Under the pieces are notes generated by a model. The model ran no database searches. It was not told the DNA's origin and saw only the letters and a list, made by a program, of their open reading frames with translations. The position numbers were made by a program, and so were the translations under genes. 64,000 nt of DNA from JAGHBT01 sp035311885 (GTDB taxonomy: Bacteria > Krumholzibacteriota > Krumholzibacteriia > Krumholzibacteriales > WJIX01): the NCBI GenBank assembly GCA_964554125.1, contig CAZKNG010000004.1, forward strand, positions 1 through 64,000, in the 5' to 3' direction. Below are positions 1 through 8,749 of this stretch, in pieces; positions within the stretch are counted from its first letter, which is position 1, and each line of letters starts with the position of its first letter.

Positions 1-2
1 AG

Positions 3-698
3 GAGATACTGTCTTTTGAAAAGATAACAAGAATTGCGAGCCGCGCGGCCCGTCTGGGTATTGTGAAAATAAGGCTTACGGGCGGAGAACCGCTTGTACG
101 AAAGGATATTGAAAAGCTTGTCGCCATGCTTGCTCATTGTGAAGGGATCGATGAGCTCGTAATGACAAGCAATGGTTCTCTGCTTTCAAAGGAAAAGGCT
201 TTAGAATTGAAAAGAGCGGGGCTAAACAGAATTAATATATCCTTAGACACTCTCGATGCCGGTGAATTCAGAAAAATAACAAGAAGGGGCAACATAGAAG
301 ATGTTCTTTCCGGAATAGAAGCCGCGAGGAGCGCCGGGCTCGATCCCGTTAAGATAAATATGGTGATATCCGAGGATACTTCACAGAATGATATTAAGGC
401 AATGCGTTCTTTTTGCCAGAGAAAGGGATTGAAGCTTCAGACGATAAAACAGTTTTCACTTTATAACAGAGAGGAAGAAATCGGGTTTCCCTTTGTCTTT
501 GACAGGCCGAAACCCTGCAGCTTATGCAACAAGATAAGACTTACAGCGGATGGTTTATTAAAACCCTGTCTTCTGTCAAATTCTGAGATCAAAATAGATT
601 GGAACGATATAGAGAAAAGCCTGAAAAGAGCTGTAAGAGAGAAGCCCCCGAGAGGCAATGTTTGTGATAACAGAATGATGTCGCAGATAGGAGGATGA
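3..698 (+). CDS. moaA: GTP 3',8-cyclase MoaA, 5' end cut by the window
   Basis: Radical SAM enzyme of the first step of molybdenum-cofactor synthesis, converting GTP to 3',8-cH2GTP. The reading frame is open from base 3, so the N-terminal CxxxCxxC cluster lies before the window. Visible are the RLTGGEPL motif, the C-terminal cluster CSLC-x13-C that holds the second 4Fe-4S, and a terminal Gly-Gly typical of MoaA. The segment between the barrel and the C-terminal cluster is about 40 residues shorter than in E. coli MoaA. A GTG at 63 could be miscalled as a start, but homology clearly runs through it. First visible gene of a four-gene cofactor operon. Confidence 0.9.
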   Translation, partial: EILSFEKITRIASRAARLGIVKIRLTGGEPLVRKDIEKLVAMLAHCEGIDELVMTSNGSLLSKEKALELKRAGLNRINISLDTLDAGEFRKITRRGNIEDVLSGIEAARSAGLDPVKINMVISEDTSQNDIKAMRSFCQRKGLKLQTIKQFSLYNREEEIGFPFVFDRPKPCSLCNKIRLTADGLLKPCLLSNSEIKIDWNDIEKSLKRAVREKPPRGNVCDNRMMSQIGG

Positions 699-800
699 TA
701 TCTGCCGCCTTTGAAAAATTTCTGAATTTGTCATTATTCGGTAAACGGGAGGCGCGTTCGGTGCCTTTAAAGGCCTGACTTATCAAGAGAGGAAACGGGA

Positions 801-1256
801 ATGGATTTTACTCACATTGATTCAGAGGGGAAAGCGAGAATGGTTGATATCTCCGGTAAACCGGTTCAGAAGAGAACCGCTGCTGCTTCAGGAGTTATAA
901 TTGCCGGAAGCAAAGTTATCGGCTTCTTAAATTCGGGGTCTTTGAAGAAGGGAGATCCTCTCTCAGCCGCGCGAATCGCGGGAATTACGGCTGCCAAGAA
1001 AACCGGTGATTTTATCCCGCTTTGTCATCCTCTGCCTCTTGAAAACGTGGATCTTGATTTTGAGGTCGAAAATGACAGGGTCGTAATCAGAGCAGCCGCT
1101 GTCACAACGGCGAAAACGGGGGTGGAGATGGAGGCGCTGACGGCTGTTACCGCCGCCGCTCTGACGATTTATGATATGTGTAAGGCTGTAAGTAAGGATA
1201 TGGTTATAGGCGAAATTAAACTCACAAGTAAAAGGAAGGAAGAGCCGGATGAGTAA
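801..1256 (+). CDS. moaC: Cyclic pyranopterin monophosphate synthase MoaC
   Basis: Works with MoaA to make cPMP, the first stable intermediate of molybdenum-cofactor synthesis. At 151 residues it has the usual length. It shows the PLCHPLPL motif near residue 75 and the conserved block KTGVEMEALTAV followed by TIYDMCKAVSK, which carry the active-site residues. The ATG follows AGAGGAAACGGGA. It lies about 100 bases after moaA, and its end overlaps the start of the MOSC gene by 8 bases, suggesting translational coupling. Confidence 0.95.
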   Translation: MDFTHIDSEGKARMVDISGKPVQKRTAAASGVIIAGSKVIGFLNSGSLKKGDPLSAARIAGITAAKKTGDFIPLCHPLPLENVDLDFEVENDRVVIRAAAVTTAKTGVEMEALTAVTAAALTIYDMCKAVSKDMVIGEIKLTSKRKEEPDE

Positions 1257-1689
1257 AGGAAGATTCAAGGTTGTATCGGTTAATATTTCCGCCGGCAGGG
1301 GGACGGGGAAAAGGCCGGTTGGAAAAATCGTTCTTGAAAGTGAATACGGAATTGCCGGTGATGCTCACGCGGGGAGTCCGCGAAAACAGGTGTCATTTTT
1401 AGCGATGGAGGACATTGACAGAAAGAAGGAGAAATTTTCAGGATTGAACCCCGGTGATTTTGCCGAGAATATTACTACAGAGGGGGTTGACCTTTTATCC
1501 TTTCCCGTTGGAACGAGATTTAATGTTGACGAAGTTGAATTTGAGGTAACACAGATAGGAAAACCAGGGAAAGGGCACACCATCAAGGGATTGAGCATTG
1601 AGCCTCTTCTTGTAAAGAGAGGATTATTCGCCAGGGTGATTAGAGGGGGTGTTATTACGAATGAAAGTGTTGGTTCTTACGATATCTGA
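1249..1689 (+). CDS. MOSC-domain protein without cysteine
   Basis: A 146-residue stand-alone MOSC domain, a beta-barrel family linked to molybdenum-cofactor sulfuration or transfer. The block GDFAENITTEGVDLLS is typical, as are EVTQIGKP and RGLFARVIRGG. Most MOSC proteins of this class carry one or more cysteines just after the QIGK segment. This protein has no cysteine at all, so persulfide chemistry on a cysteine is not possible in the usual way. It sits between moaC and mogA/moaB with overlaps on both sides, so a cofactor-handling role is likely. The exact activity is unknown. Confidence 0.88.
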   Translation: MSKGRFKVVSVNISAGRGTGKRPVGKIVLESEYGIAGDAHAGSPRKQVSFLAMEDIDRKKEKFSGLNPGDFAENITTEGVDLLSFPVGTRFNVDEVEFEVTQIGKPGKGHTIKGLSIEPLLVKRGLFARVIRGGVITNESVGSYDI

Positions 1690-2128
1690 CAGGGCTTCAG
1701 AGGGTCTCTACAGTGACATCTCCGGTCCCGCCGTGGAAAGGATCCTTGTAAATAAGATATCAGGGGCTGAAGTAGACAGACAGATAGTACCGGATGAAAA
1801 AGCAGAGATCAAAAAAGCCTTGGAAGCTAATCTTGACAAAGATGTAATTATAACTACAGGCGGAACGGGTATCGGCCCCCGTGATGTCACGCCCGATGTT
1901 ACAAACGACTTCTGTGACAGGCTGATCCCCGGTATAGCGGAATATTTAAGAATAAAATCCCTTGAAGAAACCTTAAATGCCGTTCTTTCAAGAGGGGTTG
2001 CCGGGATCAAAGATAACACGATTATTATCAATCTTCCGGGATCTGTCAAAGGAGCGGGTTTCTGCGCTGAACTGATCCCTGATATTTTAAAGCATTCGCT
2101 GGCAATGCTGCGTGGTGAGGGGCATTAA
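1661..2128 (+). CDS. mogA: Molybdopterin adenylyltransferase family protein (MogA/MoaB)
   Basis: Predicted to adenylylate molybdopterin before metal insertion. The N-terminus LTISDRASEG and the TTGGTGIGPRDVTPD motif (around residue 70) are the family signatures. The ATG at 1661 is preferred because AGGGGG lies upstream at 1643-1648. An in-frame GTG at 1649 would leave no ribosome-binding site. The gene overlaps the MOSC gene by 29 bases. MogA and MoaB cannot be separated securely by eye, so the symbol is provisional. Confidence 0.88.
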   Translation: MKVLVLTISDRASEGLYSDISGPAVERILVNKISGAEVDRQIVPDEKAEIKKALEANLDKDVIITTGGTGIGPRDVTPDVTNDFCDRLIPGIAEYLRIKSLEETLNAVLSRGVAGIKDNTIIINLPGSVKGAGFCAELIPDILKHSLAMLRGEGH

Positions 2129-2336
2129 ATAAAGAGCAGCTCCTCTTGTAACAATTTAAGCTGATTAAATCATCTTAAAAAAATCAAGTTCGAGGGGGCA
2201 GATTAATTGACGCTTAGTTTGGTATCGGTTATTCTCTCTGATAGTGCCCGAGGCGGTGACATAAAGTGAAAGCCGGAGCAGACCTGTTAATTAGTCCTGT
2301 TACTTGAATATCTTCAATAGCTTCAGGGGGACGGCG

Positions 2337-4562
2337 ATGAAAAAAATAAACCGCAAATTACTTGTAACTATAGCTGCAATCGCGATAGTTGTAATAGCAG
2401 CAAGCGTTGTTCTCAGGGTAGTTTTTACTGATGATAAACTGATTTCCATGGTTGTGCCCAGGATCGAAAGAAAACTCGACGCCCGGGTTGAAGTCGGGGA
2501 CGTGAAAATTGAATTTCCATTCGGGTTTGGTGTTGAGGTAGAACGGCTGAGGGTTTCAAAGAAACTTGAGAGCGGTGAAGAAATAGGCTTCTACTCTGAA
2601 AGCACGGAGGTAAAGGCTTCTCTTATATCATTAATCAGAAGGAAGCCGAAACTTACCAGAGTCCGGATAAACAGAGGGGATATAACGATCAGGAAGGATC
2701 GAGGCAGGACGTTTACTGTAAAGGGGATCTCTTCGGCGATCTCTCTTGTCCCGGAAGGTAAATCGTACAAAATCGGCATATCTCTGGGTATCGATTCTCT
2801 TCTGGTAAGATCGGATGAGACCACGGAGATAAGCGCAGCGGCCAACCTGAATTATAAAGGTGTGATAGAGACAGATTTTCCCATTAGGAAAACCGGCAAA
2901 GAACTTTTCCCCCGCGCGACCATAAGAGGCGTATTTGAAACCGGTAAGCTCGTGCTTTCCGGGCAAAAATTACCTGTTGGATTTGAAGGGGAGGGTTCTG
3001 TAAATCTGTCCGGTAACGCTGTTGCCACGGATGACCTGGCGGTTAAATCAGGAAAATCTTCATCTGATGTCAGTTTCGAAATCGTTTTTGATAAAGACAG
3101 AAAACCTGAGGACCTGAACTTTACGCAGAGTATCAGAATAGATTTGTCTGATCTGAAACCATTTTTCAGGGAATCTTCTATAGCTCCGGAAGGTACAGTA
3201 GCATTGGATTTAAAGGGAGATGGTAAGGTAAAGCCTTTAATAAGAGGGTTGAAGGATATTTCTAAGGCAGCCGGTGAAGGTGAAACAGATCAGATATTCG
3301 AAGATTTCAAGCTGGAGGGGAGCTTGAATATCAATCTTTCTTCGATTGGGCCCGCGGCTCTTCCCGTGAATATTTCAGATATAAATATAGATGCCGGTAT
3401 TAACAGAGGAAGCATAAGAGGACTTAACGGCAATTTCAAGCTGAACGGGAGACCTTTTTCTCTTAAAGGTTCATTTATAAATCTTCTTCCCGCCGCGCTT
3501 GAAGTTGTTTCTTTATTCAGCGGTGAAAGCGCTCCGGATCTTTCCCCTGCCGAATTTGGCGCGATATTCAGCGGGATGCGTTCAGATTCTGATAATTCAA
3601 TAGAAATCACAGGTTCCTATATTGACCTGGAGGAATTCTCAGGCGATGATTCAGGGCCGGATTCTGAGGAAACAGAAGATTCAGATAGTGAGAATATGCC
3701 CCAAGCCATGATTATTAAAAACCCTGTAACATTAGTTTTTCTTAAAAGTTTAGATTTTACAGCACGCGTTGATTCGGTAGTTTCATCCCGCGCCGTTATA
3801 ACTTCACTGGATATGGCCTGTAAAATAAGAAATGGCAAGATAACTCTCGATCCGCTTAAGGGAAAGTTCGCGGAAGGCAGCTTTGAATCGTCGGGAATGA
3901 TAACGTTAAGGAATCCTGATCAGATAAGAACCTCCTTGAATCTGAAAGCAAGAGGCATCAAAGCGGGGCAGATTCTTTCCCGCTTTTCAAGCTCGGGCAG
4001 TCTGGTAAAAGGGCAATTTGATATAAATAGTACGGGAAGGATAGATTATTCGCGCCATGCTGATCCGTTAAAATCGCTCCACGTTCGCGGTTCAATTTAT
4101 TCAAGTGACGGATATGTGGATTTCTCAGATATTTTTTCTCCTGTCACCGCCGCTGTGCCTTTGGATTTCTCAAAATATGAGAAATACCACTATGAAACCT
4201 GGGAGGGAAATCTGATTATTACAGGTGGAAGGGTGATCATCAAGGACTGGAAGCTCAGATCGGGAGACGGCGATATCTTCCCCGGGGGTTCGATAGGCCT
4301 CGACGGCACTCTAAGTTGTACAGCAAAGCTGGTTATTCCGCCCGGCGCGCAGAAGAGAATGAAAGATTTGAGGAAATACGGTGATCTTGTGGATCTTTTC
4401 AAAGATGACAAGGGGAATCTTGTTTTTGTTTTTAATATAGGCGGCACTGTTAAATCTCCGGCTGTTAAGCTGGATCAGACTGAAGCCGGAGATAAAGCGA
4501 AAAGGAAAGTCGTCGATGAATTAAAGAAAAAAGCTGTTGATAAACTTAAAGGTCTGTTCTAG
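2337..4562 (+). CDS. AsmA-family envelope protein
   Basis: A 741-residue protein with a single N-terminal membrane anchor (about residues 6-27, rich in Ile, Val and Ala). A long beta-rich region follows, matching the AsmA/DUF3971 type that is associated with lipid transport and outer-membrane assembly in didermic bacteria. The C-terminal third has the usual AsmA_2-like alternating pattern and ends with a Lys-rich tail. An acidic spacer (Glu/Asp/Ser) lies near residues 440-460. The ATG at 2337 follows CAGGGGG with good spacing, so the upstream TTG at 2304 is rejected. Substrate unknown. Confidence 0.8.
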   Translation: MKKINRKLLVTIAAIAIVVIAASVVLRVVFTDDKLISMVVPRIERKLDARVEVGDVKIEFPFGFGVEVERLRVSKKLESGEEIGFYSESTEVKASLISLIRRKPKLTRVRINRGDITIRKDRGRTFTVKGISSAISLVPEGKSYKIGISLGIDSLLVRSDETTEISAAANLNYKGVIETDFPIRKTGKELFPRATIRGVFETGKLVLSGQKLPVGFEGEGSVNLSGNAVATDDLAVKSGKSSSDVSFEIVFDKDRKPEDLNFTQSIRIDLSDLKPFFRESSIAPEGTVALDLKGDGKVKPLIRGLKDISKAAGEGETDQIFEDFKLEGSLNINLSSIGPAALPVNISDINIDAGINRGSIRGLNGNFKLNGRPFSLKGSFINLLPAALEVVSLFSGESAPDLSPAEFGAIFSGMRSDSDNSIEITGSYIDLEEFSGDDSGPDSEETEDSDSENMPQAMIIKNPVTLVFLKSLDFTARVDSVVSSRAVITSLDMACKIRNGKITLDPLKGKFAEGSFESSGMITLRNPDQIRTSLNLKARGIKAGQILSRFSSSGSLVKGQFDINSTGRIDYSRHADPLKSLHVRGSIYSSDGYVDFSDIFSPVTAAVPLDFSKYEKYHYETWEGNLIITGGRVIIKDWKLRSGDGDIFPGGSIGLDGTLSCTAKLVIPPGAQKRMKDLRKYGDLVDLFKDDKGNLVFVFNIGGTVKSPAVKLDQTEAGDKAKRKVVDELKKKAVDKLKGLF

Positions 4563-4568
4563 AAAAAA

Positions 4569-4604
4569 CCCCGGGAAAGTGAAGTCTCTTCACATTTCCC
4601 GGGG
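4569..4604 (-). terminator. Intrinsic terminator between convergent genes
   Basis: An inverted repeat with 15 paired bases and one bulge: CCCCGGGAAA-GTGAA, five-base loop, TTCAC-A-TTTCCCGGGG. On the minus strand the hairpin is followed by six T (complement of A at 4563-4568), so it should end the lipoprotein gene to its right. It may also act weakly on the AsmA gene reading in from the left. Confidence 0.8.
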
Positions 4605-4637
4605 GTAGTTTGCTTAACGTTTGTTTGAACTCATCTT

Positions 4638-5459
4638 CTAGTAATTAACAGCCGATTTACGTCCTGGTACCGTGGCTTCTACATGATCCTTATCCACTAT
4701 CTTCGGATTTCCATTATCTCCCGGGTCTGTCGGGTTGGCTACGATGTCAAAGGCAAGTTCGTCAAGATCTTCAGTAAGCATCAGGCCGAAAGAACAAAGC
4801 AATATTCCGCCATCGGGATACACAGCTCTATTAAATGCGATCGCGATACCGTTTGAGATGTCTCCAATTTTAAGCGCATATTCTGGAATGCTTGTATATG
4901 TGTACACAAAACCCGATTCAAGGGGTGAACCTTCGGAATCCACGAGATTGACCTTAAATGTTGCGCCCCTCATGGACTCGTTTTCATCCAGCATAATGTA
5001 CGCGTAACAGTCAAGTACGGATGGATATGTAACGTCGCCACTGCATACTGAAGCTTCTTCATCAAAGAAGATAGCTATTGAAGGGTTATTAGGTACGTCT
5101 ACCTCAAATGAAAAACAAACTACATCTGTAGCGCCTTCATCGTCTGTACAAACTACATTGAAATTATAACTTCCCGCCGATTCGGTCACGCCTGTAATTG
5201 TACCGTCTGAAGAAAGTTCCATTCCGGCGGGCAGGTGTGAAACAGAATCAAGTGACCAGGTATATGGTTCAGTTCCATTCTCTGCTTCCATCTGCACACT
5301 GTAAGGGGAACAGGTATATCCTGTTTCAAGTGTGGCATCAGTTGTGATTGCCAACTCTTCCGGCTCCGGTGTCGGAGTGACGGTGTCCTCATCCTCTGAG
5401 CACGAGATAAACATGCCGCTCAAAGAGAGAACTAAAAGAACTAAAAAAACCTTTCTCAT
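4638..5459 (-). CDS. Lipoprotein with Ig-like domain
   Basis: A 273-residue predicted lipoprotein: Lys/Arg start, hydrophobic stretch, and a lipobox ending FISC with the lipidated Cys at residue 20. A Thr/Pro/Glu linker follows, then a putative Ig-like domain (about 35-120) with the DGTITG and GSYNFNVV pattern seen in He_PIG-type repeats. The second half (about 128-245) is beta-rich and not recognised. The C-terminus carries a basic VPGRKS sequence. A strong AAAAGGAGG lies before the ATG. Probably anchored at the cell surface; function unknown. Confidence 0.7.
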   Translation of the reverse strand: MRKVFLVLLVLSLSGMFISCSEDEDTVTPTPEPEELAITTDATLETGYTCSPYSVQMEAENGTEPYTWSLDSVSHLPAGMELSSDGTITGVTESAGSYNFNVVCTDDEGATDVVCFSFEVDVPNNPSIAIFFDEEASVCSGDVTYPSVLDCYAYIMLDENESMRGATFKVNLVDSEGSPLESGFVYTYTSIPEYALKIGDISNGIAIAFNRAVYPDGGILLCSFGLMLTEDLDELAFDIVANPTDPGDNGNPKIVDKDHVEATVPGRKSAVNY

Positions 5460-5985
5460 TTTGAGACCTCCTTTTGTCTCTTAAAGTCCGGTTGTACCCT
5501 TTGGCCTTGTCCATTGCAATCTGTGTGCCACATATGTTATCTATGAAATCAGATTCTGTAACTCCTTGTCACGCATATAGATAAATTCTATCGTCCGGAG
5601 GTTTTGCCTGTATTTTGAAGTAATATCAGACTCTCATTATGCCAAATTATGTTTTACAGTGGCTATTAGTTCTTCAGCGTTTACAATAGTTGCTGCCTGT
5701 GGCGGCTGCTTTCCGATAGATCTGAAAGGGTCTTTGAAAAGCGCTTAGCGTACTTTAAGAAACCTTTTTAAGGGGAAGTATAAAGGTGTCTTTAAATTAT
5801 CCCGGCAGATAATTTGTTTTTCAGAGTGTAAAGCGTTTTATATTATCGCGTTAATATTCCCTATACCCTGATTGAAGTTCCAGGATAGAGTAATTCCCGG
5901 CGCGGCAGTAATTCAGTATAAATTGTACGGCAGACTATAACGCCGTTATTAATCTGTATTGAGTCAGCGCGGGTATAAAGGTATT
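5460..5985. other. Gene-free stretch, 526 bases
   Basis: Lies between the start of the lipoprotein gene and the end of the aminopeptidase gene. It holds the lipoprotein's ribosome-binding site (5467-5473 on the minus strand) and presumably its promoter. I see no convincing open frame, RNA gene or strong hairpin. Confidence 0.6.
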
Positions 5986-6951
5986 TCAGTCTATCAGCAG
6001 CTTACCCTTTTCCATTATCATTTTGCCGTCAAACTCTACGGTGGGCTTCATTACAATCCCGTCGAGGTGGATCGGAACATTCACGGTTCCTCCCATCGAC
6101 ATATTGTTTCCGAGAGCTATATGGATTGTTCCCATAACTTTCTCGTCTTCGAGTATCTTGCCTGTTATTTTCGCCGCATCGTTTGTTCCGATGCCCAGTT
6201 CGGCTGTGTTGAATGCCATTGGCCCGACAGCTTCCAGTTTTTCTTTCAGCAGATCCGCCTCGGGGCCGCCTGTAATTTCCACGGCAAAGCCGTCTTTAAC
6301 GGTAATTGTTATAGGAGTCTTCCCGGTAAGGTCACCGATTCCGGCCATAGATCCATCGACTATAAATACTCCGTTGGAACTGTTTTCAACCGGCATTAGA
6401 TAGGCTTCGCCCGAGGGAAGATTTCCGAATCCACCCTTTTCATGTATAAGTCCGGTTGAGGCTATACCCTCTATACCATCTACAGGTATTATTATATCTG
6501 TACCCGACTCTGTTGTTACATGAGCGGATTTTGCATCTGTCAGCATCTTAGTTATTTTTTTTGTTCTGTCAGCTATAGCGTAGTAATCGGCTTTAAGGCA
6601 GCGAACCATTGTATCCTTTGTAATTCCGGGCATTGTAGCTACTCTGGCTCCGGCCGAGCAAGCCTCTCTTCTTGCCGTCGTGTGAGTAAGTGATTTTGAT
6701 GTCGGGATTATAACAGCTTCGCTGGCTGCCATCGCGCGCGAGACAGATTCGGGAGGTTCCTCGCCGTTTCTACTCAAAGGCATTATCTCCATTATGACAG
6801 ATTCTGCTCCGAGTGAGCGGCCGGCTTCGAATAGAGCTTGGCCTATTGTTTTAAGTTCAGAGTCTGTTACTACGAGAAATGATTCATCTTTTTTTACTTT
6901 CAGGCAGTCTTTTACGGCTGTTACCGCTGATTCATAAAGTTCTTTATCCAT
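5986..6951 (-). CDS. M29-like aminopeptidase, short form
   Basis: A 321-residue member of the leucyl aminopeptidase/aminopeptidase T group (M29-like). The likely metal ligands are visible in the C-terminal half: AELGIG, then DEKVMGTIHIALG, then IHLDG, matching the Glu, Glu, His, His, Asp set of that family. Biochemically verified M29 enzymes are about 400 residues, so this is a shortened version with a reduced N-terminal domain. No signal peptide is seen, so it is cytoplasmic. AAAAGGGAGG precedes the ATG. Function as a peptidase is likely but not proven for this short form. Confidence 0.75.
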   Translation of the reverse strand: MDKELYESAVTAVKDCLKVKKDESFLVVTDSELKTIGQALFEAGRSLGAESVIMEIMPLSRNGEEPPESVSRAMAASEAVIIPTSKSLTHTTARREACSAGARVATMPGITKDTMVRCLKADYYAIADRTKKITKMLTDAKSAHVTTESGTDIIIPVDGIEGIASTGLIHEKGGFGNLPSGEAYLMPVENSSNGVFIVDGSMAGIGDLTGKTPITITVKDGFAVEITGGPEADLLKEKLEAVGPMAFNTAELGIGTNDAAKITGKILEDEKVMGTIHIALGNNMSMGGTVNVPIHLDGIVMKPTVEFDGKMIMEKGKLLID

Positions 6952-7297
6952 GAGATTCCTCCCTTTTGCCTCAACTGTTATTGGCTTAATCAGTTATATA
7001 CTCCGTCTATTCTGCTTTATTCAATAATAAAGGGTATAGAGGATTATCTTCCAGCTGATAAGATATTAACATGAACCGGGCGGGGTATTTCAATTCATTT
7101 TATCAAAAAATGAAATTTATCTGATCAGAGAGCTAAGGAAGGCGGGAAAGGCTCTTCAACCTCGGCGGGTTTACTTTCAGGAAATAGATTTGCGTGCCTG
7201 AAGCCCTGAAAATTCTTGCGGAATTAAAACTAAAAGGGTACAATGCTTTTTTTCGCGAGTGGTGATATATAATTTGATTCGCCTCGGAGGTTAAGAA
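6952..7297. other. Divergent intergenic region, 346 bases
   Basis: Lies between the divergent aminopeptidase and PurF-like genes, so it should hold both promoters. The right end carries CGGAGG before the PurF-like ATG. A short minus-strand frame here (7133-7375) has no supporting features. No RNA gene or strong repeat seen. Confidence 0.5.
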
Positions 7298-8689
7298 ATG
7301 AGTGGTCTTTTCGGTGTAGTTTCCAGCGATAGTTGTTCTGAATATCTGCTTTATGGAACGGATTATCATTCTCATCTCGGCAATGAATTCGGAGGAGCGG
7401 CGGTTTTAGGGGAAACTTTTCACCGGCAAATCCACGATATAAGTGACAGCCAGTTCAAATCGAAATTCGATAAGGATATTATGGAAATGAGGGGGAAGAT
7501 GGGAATAGGGGTCGTGAGCGCTGTTGATGAGCAACCTGTATATATGAATTCCAGGTTTGGTCCTTTCTGTCTCATAATGGATGGAATTATCAATAATTCC
7601 CGGGAGCTTGCCTCGGCGCTTCTTGACCGTGGAATCAGTTTCAGTGAAGTAGGGAAGGGTTATGTGAATCTCGCGGAGCTTACTGCTAAATTGATAACGC
7701 AGGGTGACAGCATTGTCAGCGGTATCGAAAAGATGTTCGATCAGATAAACGGTTCCTGTTCACTTCTCCTGCTGCATAGAGACGGAATCTATGCCGCCAG
7801 AGACAGGCACGGGCATTCCTCCCTGGCCGTTGGGAGAAACGGCGATTCTTGGGCGCTGGCTTCTGAAACATCCTCCTTTCCCAACCTCAATTTTGAAGGT
7901 GAGAAGTTCTTAAGGCCCGGTGAGATCGTTTTGATAAATGAAAAAGGGCTTACGCGGAAAAAGAAGGGTTCCGACAAAAACCAGATTTGCGCCTTCTTGT
8001 GGGTATATACGGGGTTTCCGACTAGCAGGTATGAAGGTATAAATGTTGAGACAGTCAGAGAAAAATGCGGCAGATTTCTGGCAAAGAGGGATCGTGATAT
8101 CGATGTGGATGTTGTCGCGGGTGTTCCTGATTCGGGGATTGGCCACGCGGTAGGATACGCTATTGAATCGAATAAGCCCTACAGAAGGCCTCTGGTAAAA
8201 TATACTCCCGGATACGGGCGGAGTTATATTCCCAGTTCACAGAATATGCGGGATCATATCGCCAGAATGAAATTGATTCCCAATGAATCTATAATTAGAG
8301 GAAACAGAATTGTTATTTGTGAAGATTCGATAGTGAGAGGAACTCAGCTGAAAAATTATACTATCAGGAAGCTGTGGTCCGCCGGAGCTGAGGAGATCCA
8401 CGTCAGAGTTGCCTGTCCTCCTCTTATCTTTCCGTGTAAATTCAATTTTTCAACCCGGAGTATCGGCGAACTCGCGGCCCGAAGGGCTATAAGAGCAATT
8501 GAAGGAGCTGATGTCGGGGATGTCTCAGAATATGTGGATCACACAACAGAGAAGTACGCGGAGATGATAGAATGGATAAGAAAGGATCTGAAAGTGACGA
8601 CTCTGAGATATCAGACGATCGATGATATGATAGAATCGACAGGTATGCCGAGGGGAAAATTGTGTCTGAACTGCTGGAACGGTGAATGA
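7298..8689 (+). CDS. Amidophosphoribosyltransferase paralogue lacking the catalytic Cys
   Basis: A 463-residue protein with the two-domain plan of PurF: an N-terminal class II glutaminase fold and a C-terminal phosphoribosyltransferase domain. The PRPP loop is VICEDSIVRGTQ, with Glu-Asp in place of the usual Asp-Asp. The C-terminus LCLNCWNGE matches the PurF cysteine pair. The N-terminus reads MSGLFGVV where PurF has a mature Cys. An in-frame TAA two codons before the ATG rules out a hidden propeptide. The true PurF is at 49818-51185. Similar paralogues with YHSHLG near residue 27 occur, from memory, in Bacteroidetes and Clostridia with unsettled function. It could use ammonia or act on another substrate. 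Confidence 0.85.
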   Translation: MSGLFGVVSSDSCSEYLLYGTDYHSHLGNEFGGAAVLGETFHRQIHDISDSQFKSKFDKDIMEMRGKMGIGVVSAVDEQPVYMNSRFGPFCLIMDGIINNSRELASALLDRGISFSEVGKGYVNLAELTAKLITQGDSIVSGIEKMFDQINGSCSLLLLHRDGIYAARDRHGHSSLAVGRNGDSWALASETSSFPNLNFEGEKFLRPGEIVLINEKGLTRKKKGSDKNQICAFLWVYTGFPTSRYEGINVETVREKCGRFLAKRDRDIDVDVVAGVPDSGIGHAVGYAIESNKPYRRPLVKYTPGYGRSYIPSSQNMRDHIARMKLIPNESIIRGNRIVICEDSIVRGTQLKNYTIRKLWSAGAEEIHVRVACPPLIFPCKFNFSTRSIGELAARRAIRAIEGADVGDVSEYVDHTTEKYAEMIEWIRKDLKVTTLRYQTIDDMIESTGMPRGKLCLNCWNGE

Positions 8690-8749
8690 TCGGGCCGCGG
8701 CGGATAGCATATAAAAATCACAGGATTTAAGTTAGATCGCACCCGGAGA

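Noticed and set aside
5959..6399. 146-codon plus-strand frame opposite the aminopeptidase
   Set aside because: Antisense shadow; His/Phe/Cys-rich product is typical of wrong-frame translation.
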